This document shows, one piece after another, positions 1 to 5,427 of a stretch of DNA of 5,427 nt. How positions within the stretch are numbered: position 1 is the stretch's first letter; each line of letters opens with the position of its first letter. This DNA is from Silvanigrellaceae bacterium (GTDB lineage Bacteria > Bdellovibrionota > Oligoflexia > Silvanigrellales > Silvanigrellaceae), in contig CANJMU010000065.1 of NCBI GenBank assembly GCA_947475135.1, positions 1 to 5,427 of the forward strand, read 5' to 3'. The translations under genes were made by a program, and so were the position numbers. Below the pieces are notes generated by a model that searched no databases, had not been told where the DNA came from, and saw nothing but the letters and a program-made list of their open reading frames with translations.

Positions 1-66
1 ATTTCATGCCTTGCACCTCTTAAAGTCAATTTTTAACAACCGCAATCATTTTTGTAAATAACATCC

Positions 67-72
67 TATGAT
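67..72 (+). promoter_or_regulatory. Possible -10 box for the first plus-strand gene
   Basis: TATGAT matches the sigma-70 -10 consensus TATAAT at five of six positions. A transcript starting about 7 bases downstream would carry a leader of roughly 28 bases before the ATG at 107, with the ribosome-binding site inside it. No convincing -35 hexamer lies 16-18 bases upstream, and AT-rich DNA yields such matches by chance, so this is a weak call. It does argue against the in-frame ATG at 68, which lies inside this box. Confidence 0.28.
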
Positions 73-95
73 ACACTTGAATAAGAAGAAAAAAC

Positions 96-101
96 AGGGA
101 G
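96..101 (+). promoter_or_regulatory. Ribosome-binding site that sets the start at 107
   Basis: AGGGAG lies five bases before the ATG at 107. The in-frame upstream ATG at 68 has no comparable purine-rich site before it. This site therefore decides the start in favour of the shorter 159-residue product. Confidence 0.6.
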
Positions 102-106
102 AAAAA

Positions 107-586
107 ATGAATTTTTTTAACAATGCTAAATACAGAGACAATGAAAAAAAAATCTTTGGCGGTGACACCATGCGCAGTGAAATTTCTAAAAAATTTCCAT
201 GGTCTATCAAAAAAATAACTTTCCAAGACAATGATAATGACACATGGAATATTGAATGTATTTGCGACGAAATTTCCCAGGAAGAAAAAAGCCAAAAGCT
301 TGTTGCAAAAATAACTTACAAATGTACTTGTGAAATCAGTGAATCTCATATCAAAAAAATGGGATTTTATTATGAAAGATTAAAAATTATTGAAGACCCA
401 AAAATCAACATGATCGAATTTTTAGAGAAATCAAAATTGTCCATTACGATGGAAAATTTAAATCAAAAAGTTGAAGAATATGGAAAATTATTGATCTCAG
501 AAATCAAAGAAAAGTGCGGGTTTGAATGGAAAAAACAAACACTCACAAAAAAATGTCGTGAAATTAAACTATCTCATTTTATTTAA
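107..586 (+). CDS. Hypothetical cytoplasmic protein with two CxC pairs
   Basis: I do not recognise this 159-residue protein. It has no signal peptide and no membrane segment, so it is probably cytoplasmic. It is rich in Lys, Glu, Ile and Asn. The middle part (about residues 34-77) looks beta-rich and holds two Cys-x-Cys pairs, C51/C53 (CIC) and C73/C75 (CTC); C137 and C150 follow in a charged, probably helical C-terminal half (about 100-153). The CxC pairs could bind a metal or simply sit in adjacent strands; that is inference only. The start at 107 is chosen because AGGGAG precedes it; starting at the in-frame ATG at 68 would add 13 mostly Lys-rich residues. The stop codon lies inside a hairpin (571-594), and the exporter gene follows after 26 bases on the same strand, so the two could share a transcript. 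The very A-rich codon use suggests a lineage-specific gene. That it is a real gene is fairly likely; its function is unknown. Confidence 0.68.
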   Translation: MNFFNNAKYRDNEKKIFGGDTMRSEISKKFPWSIKKITFQDNDNDTWNIECICDEISQEEKSQKLVAKITYKCTCEISESHIKKMGFYYERLKIIEDPKINMIEFLEKSKLSITMENLNQKVEEYGKLLISEIKEKCGFEWKKQTLTKKCREIKLSHFI

Positions 587-594
587 AATGAGAT
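571..594 (+). terminator. Perfect hairpin over the stop codon, terminator-like
   Basis: ATCTCATTTT (571-580) and AAAATGAGAT (585-594) are perfect inverted copies around the 4-base loop ATTT. The TAA stop of the upstream gene (584-586) straddles the loop and the 3' arm. The stem is AT-rich and only CTTTCC follows, so the U-tract is poor and it is not a textbook intrinsic terminator. It could cause partial termination, protect the 3' end of the first message, or lower expression of the exporter gene that starts 19 bases later. Confidence 0.5.
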
Positions 595-612
595 CTTTCC
601 AATTATTCATTC

Positions 613-1827
613 ATGGGTACATCATTCATGTTTCTAGATATCTCTCCTCTTAAAAAATACAAAGACTATCGATATATTTTTATTGGTCAATTCATTTCTA
701 TTATTGGAAATATGATGACCTATGTTGCGGTACCTTATCAAGTTTACGAATTAACGCATTCCTCTTCTATGGTCGGAAACATCAGCATTATACAACTTTT
801 CTCTGTTGTCATATTTGCTATTTTTGGAGGGGCTTATGCTGATAGAATCAATCGAAAAAAAATAATTATTTCAGGCGAAATCATCATGATTTTGTGTTCC
901 CTTGGTTTTGTCGTTAACACTGCTTTTCCAAAGCCTTCTTTGTTAATCATTTTCATTTTAGTTGGAGTTTTTCAAGCTGCATCAGGATTTCACAGACCCG
1001 CAATGACTGCAATTATACAAAAAATAATTCCACAACAGGATATTAAATCTGTCAGTAGTTTGAATTCACTCATATGGTCTGTAGGGGCCATTTGCGGACC
1101 TGCTATCAGCGGAATTTTAATTTCGACATTAGGACTAAAATTTGTTTACATTGTTGATTTATGTTCCTTTATTGTTTCTTTATCTGCAATATTTTTAATA
1201 TCTAATTATCCAATTGAATCCATCGTAGAAAAAAAACATGTATTGAAAGATATTAAAGATGGATTTTTATTTGCAATTTCAAAACCAGAAATTTTAGGTT
1301 CCTATTTAATTGATATTGTTGCCATGATGTTCGCATTTCCCATCGCATTATTTCCTGCCATGAGCCAAAATTGGGGAGGAGCTCACGCCGCGGGAATGCT
1401 TTACTCGGGTATGGCTATTGGTACATTGCTTGTTACCTTATTAAGCGGATGGACAAATAAAGTCACACGCAATGGAAAGGCTGTTGTCATTGCTGCAAGC
1501 CTATGGGCATTTTTTATTTTGTGGTTGGGGTTTTCAAATCATTTATTTGTTGCTGTTCTTTTTTTAATTCTTGCAGGCGGCGCCGATGGCATTAGTGGAA
1601 TTTTTCGACAGGCGATTTGGAATGCAAGTATTCCAAATTCCATGCGCGGAAGATTGTCTGGATTGGAAATGATCTCTTACATGTCCGGACCACTGATTGG
1701 CAATGCACGGGCGGGATATGTTGCAACTTTATTCTCTGTACACATCAGTTTAATTAGCGGTGGAATTATGTGTTTCGTTGGTGTGATTTTAACTGGGGTA
1801 TGCTTGCCAAAATTCTGGAAATCTTGA
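613..1827 (+). CDS. MFS exporter, EntS-like (12 transmembrane helices)
   Basis: This 404-residue inner-membrane protein belongs to the major facilitator superfamily, whose exporters use the proton gradient. Length and layout match the EntS (enterobactin exporter)/MFS_3 group. The N-terminus DISPLKKYKDYRYIF resembles the EntS start; the loop between helices 2 and 3 carries MFS motif A, GGAYADRINRKK (residues 72-83, with D77 and R81); and in the C-terminal half IPNSMRGRLSGLEM resembles the EntS 'TPEAMLGRINGL' segment. About twelve hydrophobic helices can be counted, with the usual central cytoplasmic loop near residues 195-225. The substrate cannot be read from sequence: siderophore or drug export are both possible, and no siderophore biosynthesis gene is present here. 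Neither ATG 613 nor the in-frame ATG 628 has a good ribosome-binding site; 628 would give MFLDISPLKK, which also fits the family. The stop TGA is formed jointly with the palindromic element that begins at 1826. The gene is convergent with tpiA. Confidence 0.88.
   Translation: MGTSFMFLDISPLKKYKDYRYIFIGQFISIIGNMMTYVAVPYQVYELTHSSSMVGNISIIQLFSVVIFAIFGGAYADRINRKKIIISGEIIMILCSLGFVVNTAFPKPSLLIIFILVGVFQAASGFHRPAMTAIIQKIIPQQDIKSVSSLNSLIWSVGAICGPAISGILISTLGLKFVYIVDLCSFIVSLSAIFLISNYPIESIVEKKHVLKDIKDGFLFAISKPEILGSYLIDIVAMMFAFPIALFPAMSQNWGGAHAAGMLYSGMAIGTLLVTLLSGWTNKVTRNGKAVVIAASLWAFFILWLGFSNHLFVAVLFLILAGGADGISGIFRQAIWNASIPNSMRGRLSGLEMISYMSGPLIGNARAGYVATLFSVHISLISGGIMCFVGVILTGVCLPKFWKS
1818..1825 (+). repeat. 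Left copy of flanking direct repeat GAAATCTT
   Basis: GAAATCTT directly abuts the left arm of the palindromic element, and the same 8 bases occur at 1959-1966 on the other side. This is the pattern of a target-site duplication. It overlaps the last codons of the exporter gene. Confidence 0.5.
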
Positions 1828-1954
1828 TTATACGGTTTCCTAACCCCATTTTCTTCGTTGTCGCCGCGACTCGGTTTCCTCGTGTACCAGTACGTACACT
1901 GCGTCAACTCTCGCTTGCATCGCCTCGAAACTGAGGTTAGGAAACCGTATAATC
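1826..1954. repeat. 129-bp palindromic element, MITE/REP-like, between convergent genes
   Basis: The outer arms are perfect 20-bp inverted repeats: GATTATACGGTTTCCTAACC (1826-1845) and its reverse complement (1935-1954). Pairing continues imperfectly inwards, for example TTTC 1850-1853 with GAAA 1927-1930 and GCGA 1866-1869 with TCGC 1911-1914. It ends in a central hairpin GTGTAC-CAGTAC-GTACAC (1882-1899). All these pairs share a centre at about 1890, so the element is one nested imperfect palindrome. The core between the arms is about 54% G+C by hand count, clearly higher than the surrounding genes. There is no open reading frame worth calling in it. Layout and flanking direct repeats suggest a small non-autonomous mobile or dispersed element. 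Lying between two converging genes, its folded RNA probably also serves as a two-way 3' end or terminator, although there is no strong U-tract on either strand. I cannot name the family without a genome-wide search. Confidence 0.8.
1882..1899. repeat. Central hairpin of the palindromic element
   Basis: GTGTAC and GTACAC form a 6-bp stem around the loop CAGTAC. The segment also contains the 8-bp palindrome GTACGTAC (1890-1897). It sits at the exact middle of the 129-bp element and would be the tip of the folded structure. Confidence 0.6.
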
Positions 1955-1958
1955 CATT

Positions 1959-1966
1959 GAAATCTT
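1959..1966 (+). repeat. Right copy of flanking direct repeat GAAATCTT
   Basis: This is the same 8 bases as 1818-1825. It lies four bases (CATT) beyond the end of the right inverted arm. If it is a target-site duplication, the inserted unit is 1826-1958 and its right end is four bases longer than the symmetrical arm. It provides two of the three bases of the tpiA stop codon. Confidence 0.5.
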
Positions 1967-2768
1967 AAACCTTCCCAATCAAACTCAAAAAATCCTCAGG
2001 CTTTAAACTTGATCCACCAACCAACGCACCATCAATATCGTTTTCTTGAAAATAGTTTGTAACGTTATCCGGCTTGACGCTTCCGCCATAAATAATGGGA
2101 ATTAACTTGGCTGTTTCTTTATCGAGAAGAGTTTCTAAAATATGACGAATAAACTGATGGGCTGCTTGTGCATCTTGCGCACTTGCATTTCTTCCTGTTC
2201 CAATGGCCCAAACTGGTTCGTAGGCAATAACAAGTCGAGACTCATGGGGATTATTTTTAAGATCTAAGAATTGATTTTTATTTATAATATTTGCCGCCTG
2301 AAAAGCACCACGAATTTGTTTTTCTAAAACTTGTTCAACTTGATGAGATTCTCTTTCTGCAAGAGTTTCACCCACACAAAAAATAGCTCTCAGATTATGT
2401 TTCAATAACGTACCAATTTTTCGACCAATGAATTCATCATTTTCGCCAAAAATAACTCGGCGTTCACTATGTCCCACAAGAGAACCCGCAAACATTTTAG
2501 AATTCATGCTTTTCAACATGGGAACAGAAATTTCTCCCGTCAAAGCACCAAAATCTTGATCGTGAATATTCTGAGAATAAGTAAACACAGAATCATTGGA
2601 AACTTTTGACAAATCACTTAAAAAAAGAGCAGGTGCTGCGACACCAACTTGAACATTATTTTTTTGATTTTTTGCTAGCCCGTCAATGAGCAATGAAAAA
2701 TCTTTGCATGCATCAGAAAATGTTTTATTCATTTTCCAATTTCCAATGACTATTTTTTTTCTTATCAT
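1965..2768 (-). CDS. tpiA: Triose-phosphate isomerase
   Basis: TpiA interconverts dihydroxyacetone phosphate and glyceraldehyde 3-phosphate in the cytoplasm (glycolysis and gluconeogenesis), acting as a dimeric TIM barrel. The whole family signature is present: N10 and K12 in GNWKMN, the electrophilic H100 in GHSERR, the catalytic base E184 in AYEPVWAIGTG with the phosphate-gripping loop 6 just after it, YGGSVKP (227-233) and the phosphate-binding GALVGGSSL (247-255). At 267 residues it is a little longer than the usual 250 or so; the extra length appears to lie around residues 160-178. The ATG at 2768 is preceded by AAGGAA at 6 bases' spacing. It lies 59 bases downstream of pgk with no clear terminator between, so it is probably in the same operon. 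Its 3' end faces the exporter gene across the palindromic element. All catalytic residues are intact, so it should be active. Confidence 0.98.
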   Translation of the reverse strand: MIRKKIVIGNWKMNKTFSDACKDFSLLIDGLAKNQKNNVQVGVAAPALFLSDLSKVSNDSVFTYSQNIHDQDFGALTGEISVPMLKSMNSKMFAGSLVGHSERRVIFGENDEFIGRKIGTLLKHNLRAIFCVGETLAERESHQVEQVLEKQIRGAFQAANIINKNQFLDLKNNPHESRLVIAYEPVWAIGTGRNASAQDAQAAHQFIRHILETLLDKETAKLIPIIYGGSVKPDNVTNYFQENDIDGALVGGSSLKPEDFLSLIGKV

Positions 2769-2774
2769 TTTCGT

Positions 2775-2780
2775 TTCCTT
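2775..2780 (-). promoter_or_regulatory. Ribosome-binding site of tpiA
   Basis: On the minus strand AAGGAA sits six bases before the tpiA ATG. The same hexamer at the same spacing precedes pgk, which suggests this is the favoured site in this organism. Confidence 0.7.
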
Positions 2781-2827
2781 ATTGGCACCTTATCCATTTT
2801 TAAAATTTTTGTTACGTAAGAAACTTC

Positions 2828-4033
2828 TTATTTTCTTAAAACTTTAATTCCAGGCAATTCTTTTCCTTCAAGCAGTTCCATACTTGCACCACCGCCAGTC
2901 GAAACGTGCGTGACCTTATCTGTTAAGTTAAATTTTGAAATAGCAGCGGCACTATCACCACCACCAACAATTGTTGTTCCCTGACAAAGAGATAAAGCTT
3001 GCGCAATTCCCCGTGTTCCATTTTCAAAAGCATTCCATTCAAAAACACCCATAGGACCATTCCAAATGACGAGTTTGCTTTGTTGAATGACATCGGAAAA
3101 TAAGGACACAGATTTTGATCCAATATCGAGCCCCATTAAATCACTTGGAATTTCTGCATTCGATATGTTGATTGGAAGTGCTTTTTCAGAGAATTCAGCC
3201 GCACACACATGATCGATCGGCAAATAAATTTTCACATTCCGATTTTCCGCAGCTTTTAATATTTCCTCGACCAATGACATTTTATCGTCTTCTGTTCGTG
3301 ATTTACCAACATTAAGTCCCTTGTATTTTAAAAACGTATACGCCATTGCGCCACCAATAATAATATTATTAGCAATCGTCGTAAATTTTTTCAGAATTGC
3401 AATTTTATCGCTGACTTTTGCACCGCCAAAAATAGCTGTCACTGGTGGTTTAGGATGATGAAAAGTATCTTCTAAAAATTTCATTTCTTTTTCAATAAGA
3501 AACCCTGCCGCGCGTTTTTCGGGTTCAAAACATTCTGCCGCCGCAACCATAGAAGCATCTTCCCGATGACAAGTTCCAAAGGCGTCATTCACGTAATACT
3601 CTGCATACTTTGTCATTTTATTTGCAAAGTTTTCGTCGCCTGCTTGTTCTTCTTTATAAAATCTTAAATTCTCTAATAAAATGATTTGATTGCTTGTTAA
3701 ATTTTGCACAATTCTGGAAAATCCATCTTCTAAATAATCGGGAGATAAAATGACTTCTGTTTCTGTCAATTCAGCAAGTCTTTCCCCAACTGCTGCAAGG
3801 GAAAACTCTTTTTCATAACCTGTTCCCTTAGGACGTCCTAAATGGGAGCACGCAATGATTTTGACATTTTTTTCCAGAAGATATCGAATTGTTGGAATGG
3901 CAGCACGAATTCTTGCATCATCTGTAATTTGATCTTTTTTCATAGGAACATTTAGATCAAGCCTTAAAAAAACAACAGACGAAATTTTTAAATCAAACTG
4001 AAGTTCTTGAAGCGTACGAATTTGTTGAGCCAT
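2828..4033 (-). CDS. pgk: Phosphoglycerate kinase
   Basis: Pgk transfers phosphate from 1,3-bisphosphoglycerate to ADP, the first ATP-yielding step of glycolysis, in the cytoplasm. The 401 residues match the usual length of bacterial Pgk. The N-terminal substrate domain has RLDLNVP (24-30, with D26 and N28), R41 in [18 protein letters not shown] (63-70), LLENLRF and [13 protein letters not shown]. The C-terminal nucleotide domain has [27 protein letters not shown] (from 357) and [13 protein letters not shown] (from 378). Nothing catalytic is missing. The ATG at 4033 is chosen because AAGGAA precedes it by six bases and the product starts like other Pgk proteins; the frame stays open to a TTG at 4069, but that codon has no support. 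It begins 36 bases after the pheT stop and is followed by tpiA, so the three are probably co-transcribed. A gapA gene, the frequent partner of pgk, is not seen here. Confidence 0.98.
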   Translation of the reverse strand: MAQQIRTLQELQFDLKISSVVFLRLDLNVPMKKDQITDDARIRAAIPTIRYLLEKNVKIIACSHLGRPKGTGYEKEFSLAAVGERLAELTETEVILSPDYLEDGFSRIVQNLTSNQIILLENLRFYKEEQAGDENFANKMTKYAEYYVNDAFGTCHREDASMVAAAECFEPEKRAAGFLIEKEMKFLEDTFHHPKPPVTAIFGGAKVSDKIAILKKFTTIANNIIIGGAMAYTFLKYKGLNVGKSRTEDDKMSLVEEILKAAENRNVKIYLPIDHVCAAEFSEKALPINISNAEIPSDLMGLDIGSKSVSLFSDVIQQSKLVIWNGPMGVFEWNAFENGTRGIAQALSLCQGTTIVGGGDSAAAISKFNLTDKVTHVSTGGGASMELLEGKELPGIKVLRK

Positions 4034-4039
4034 AAATAA

Positions 4040-4045
4040 TTCCTT
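4040..4045 (-). promoter_or_regulatory. Ribosome-binding site fixing the pgk start
   Basis: Minus-strand AAGGAA lies six bases before the ATG at 4033. It rules in this start over the in-frame TTG at 4069, which would add 12 residues (beginning MMNLSF if read as an initiator) and would abut the pheT stop codon. Confidence 0.72.
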
Positions 4046-4069
4046 AAAATAAAATGAAAGATTCATCAA

Positions 4070-5427
4070 TTAAAGTCGAAATTGCGCATTTAATTTTTGT
4101 GTTACGTTATCGATAACTGCAGAATATATTTTTTGAATTTGCGCATCCAAAAAAGTTTTTTCCAATGGACGGACTTTGATTTTAAAAGTCACGGATTTTT
4201 TATTTGAGTCAATATTGTTCCCTTTATAGATATCAAAGATTTGCACATCTTCTAATGCTGCTGGAATTTCTTTTTCAAATAAGGAACTCAGTGTTTCCTG
4301 AACACAGACAATAATATTCTGAGCATGAACACTATCTTCAAATAAAAATGCAAAATCACGTGTCACCGATTGGAATTTATGAACGGGAAGTCCATATGAG
4401 TTCAGTGATTTTGTATTTGAATATTTTATAAGGAGCGCAACATTCAATTCAAAACCAAAACATTTCACATCCATTTCATAGTTTTTACAAACCTGCGGGT
4501 GAAATTCACCAGCCCATCCTAAAGTAACAAATTGGTTTGAATTTTTATCTTTTGTACGAAGCATGACTCGTTTCATAGGATGCAGACTCGCTGCAAATGG
4601 ATGCCAAATACTTTTTAAATTTTCATTTTTTAAATTTTCTTCTTCTTTTAAATTCGTCATAGGAACAAAATCAAACTCAATTTTCATCCCATGAAAAATT
4701 TCTTTGACGTGCTTCAAGACATCATAAATTGTCCATTCTTGATTAGACTGATTGTCCCAATTTTTTTCGACTTTATTTCCAAAGCACACTCCAGCAAGTC
4801 TTGGAGTTTCGGATGGTCGTAAATTTTTATCTTTTTCATGGGAAAATGCATAGGAATTTTCAGGAGAATACTCTTCCATTTTTTCTGAAAATTGTGAAAG
4901 CTGCTCGTGCAAATGAAGATGCAATCCATTTTCTAAAAAAACTCTTTCCCCTTTGGAATTTAAATTCTGAAAGGTTCGACACAAATGAAATATTTGTCCG
5001 CTTTGAACAGAAGAGCTCAAATTTTTAGAAACTTTTCTTAATAAATCTGGAATTAAAGTATTGTGTAGCAATGGTTCATCACCAATAATTGGATTCATTA
5101 AACAAATTGGTTCACCCAATTGATTGATGTTTGTATGATTTAATTTCTGAAAATCATCGGCACGCATAAAGTGTAAACTTGTGACTTCATTATAGCCTAA
5201 GGAAACAAGCTGGGAACAAATTTTTTCGAAATGCTCAAAGTGTGCATCATTTTTTCCGACGGAAATCAGCCCTGTTAATGGTGTTGCTGGGATATTATCA
5301 ATTCCCACAATGCGAATACATTCTTCGACAAGATCGGCAGTCCCACAAACATCCGCATGACGCCAACTAGGAACTGTAATAATTGCCGTATTTTCATCCC
5401 GGTTTTCAATAATAAAACCTAAAGAAA
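4070..5427 (-). CDS. pheT: Phenylalanyl-tRNA synthetase beta subunit, C-terminal part (5' end outside window)
   Basis: PheT pairs with PheS in the (alpha-beta)2 enzyme that charges tRNA-Phe; beta carries the editing site and tRNA-binding domains. The frame is open to the right edge, giving 451 C-terminal residues; the GTG at 5308 is an internal Val codon, not a start. Residues 16-50 of the fragment form the end of the B5 domain (VPSWRHADV, ADLVEECIRIVGIDNIP). Next comes the catalytically inactive synthetase-like core (about 55-340), and last the FDX-ACB anticodon-binding domain (about 346-451), with FQSVTRDFAF, DVQIFDIYKG and a family-typical end. The stretch after the B5 IP motif is about 405 residues, against roughly 320 in E. 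coli as I recall it. Much of the extra length seems to lie between RTFQNL and RLAGVCFG and in a Lys/Glu/Asn-rich NLK repeat. Two usually conserved core spots are changed: LLHNTLIPDLL where 'MRxSLxxGLL' is common, and IFHLC where 'iFEiG' is common. pheS presumably lies beyond the right edge. The gene is followed at 36 bases by pgk. Confidence 0.95.
   Translation of the reverse strand, partial: SLGFIIENRDENTAIITVPSWRHADVCGTADLVEECIRIVGIDNIPATPLTGLISVGKNDAHFEHFEKICSQLVSLGYNEVTSLHFMRADDFQKLNHTNINQLGEPICLMNPIIGDEPLLHNTLIPDLLRKVSKNLSSSVQSGQIFHLCRTFQNLNSKGERVFLENGLHLHLHEQLSQFSEKMEEYSPENSYAFSHEKDKNLRPSETPRLAGVCFGNKVEKNWDNQSNQEWTIYDVLKHVKEIFHGMKIEFDFVPMTNLKEEENLKNENLKSIWHPFAASLHPMKRVMLRTKDKNSNQFVTLGWAGEFHPQVCKNYEMDVKCFGFELNVALLIKYSNTKSLNSYGLPVHKFQSVTRDFAFLFEDSVHAQNIIVCVQETLSSLFEKEIPAALEDVQIFDIYKGNNIDSNKKSVTFKIKVRPLEKTFLDAQIQKIYSAVIDNVTQKLNAQFRL
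4613..4654 (-). repeat. Three copies of a 9-base repeat inside pheT
   Basis: Minus-strand AATTTAAAA (TTTTAAATT on the plus strand) occurs at 4613-4621, 4628-4636 and 4646-4654, spaced by 15 and 18 bases. The spacing keeps the reading frame, and each copy encodes Asn-Leu-Lys, giving NLKEEENLKNENLK. This looks like in-frame slippage or duplication growth of a surface loop in the PheT core. Confidence 0.6.

Noticed and set aside
1..66. TTGCAC (11-16) as a -35 box paired with TAACAA (34-39)
   Set aside because: The spacing fits, but the -10 match is only about three of six bases, too weak to call in AT-rich DNA.
68..106. Longer N-terminus for the first gene, from ATG 68
   Set aside because: It has no ribosome-binding site, overlaps a possible -10 box, and adds a Lys-rich tail typical of translated leader DNA. 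The ATG at 107 has AGGGAG.
26..349. Minus-strand frame of 107 codons opposite the first plus-strand gene
   Set aside because: Its Phe-rich, hydrophobic look is the mirror of the A-rich, Lys-rich plus-strand gene, which has a proper start site. I treat it as a shadow.
1677..1907. Minus-strand frame of 76 codons beginning inside the palindromic element
   Set aside because: It lies antisense to the end of the exporter gene, starts within the repeat, has no ribosome-binding site and encodes nothing family-like.
2817..2830. Palindrome TAAGAA-AC-TTCTTA at the end of pgk, as a possible terminator
   Set aside because: The stem is only 6 bp, AT-rich, with a 2-base loop. No run of T follows on the minus strand, and tpiA continues on the same strand.
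4801..5028. Plus-strand frame of 75 codons inside pheT
   Set aside because: It is fully antisense to a clear pheT coding region, with no start signal or recognisable motif.

Overview
The window comes from a low-GC bacterial chromosome (about one third G+C by eye in the coding regions). It contains housekeeping genes on the minus strand (pheT, pgk, tpiA) and two accessory-looking genes on the plus strand. No rRNA, tRNA, CRISPR array or transposase gene was found. The low GC, the bacterial-type Pgk and TpiA, and the EntS-like exporter fit a Gram-negative bacterium. A lineage such as Bdellovibrionota/Oligoflexia or an intracellular proteobacterium is only a guess, and the window cannot settle it.

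Left part, plus strand. A 159-residue cytoplasmic protein of unknown function (107-586) has two Cys-x-Cys pairs. It is followed 26 bases later by a 12-helix major facilitator superfamily exporter resembling EntS (613-1827). A perfect 10-bp hairpin is built over the stop codon of the first gene, so it may end or attenuate transcription before the exporter.

Centre. Between the convergent exporter and tpiA genes lies a 129-bp palindromic element (1826-1954). It has perfect 20-bp inverted arms, a GC-richer core and a central hairpin, all sharing one centre. An 8-bp direct repeat flanks it, and the element supplies two of the three bases of the exporter's stop codon. This looks like a small dispersed, MITE-like or REP-like element inserted exactly at the junction of two gene ends. 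It is the most interesting structure in the window.

Right part, minus strand. The 3' part of pheT (phenylalanyl-tRNA synthetase beta subunit, running off the right edge), pgk and tpiA are tightly spaced, and pgk and tpiA each have an AAGGAA ribosome-binding site. They are probably co-transcribed. Pgk and TpiA catalyse neighbouring parts of lower glycolysis. Joining them to pheT rather than to gapA is a less usual arrangement.
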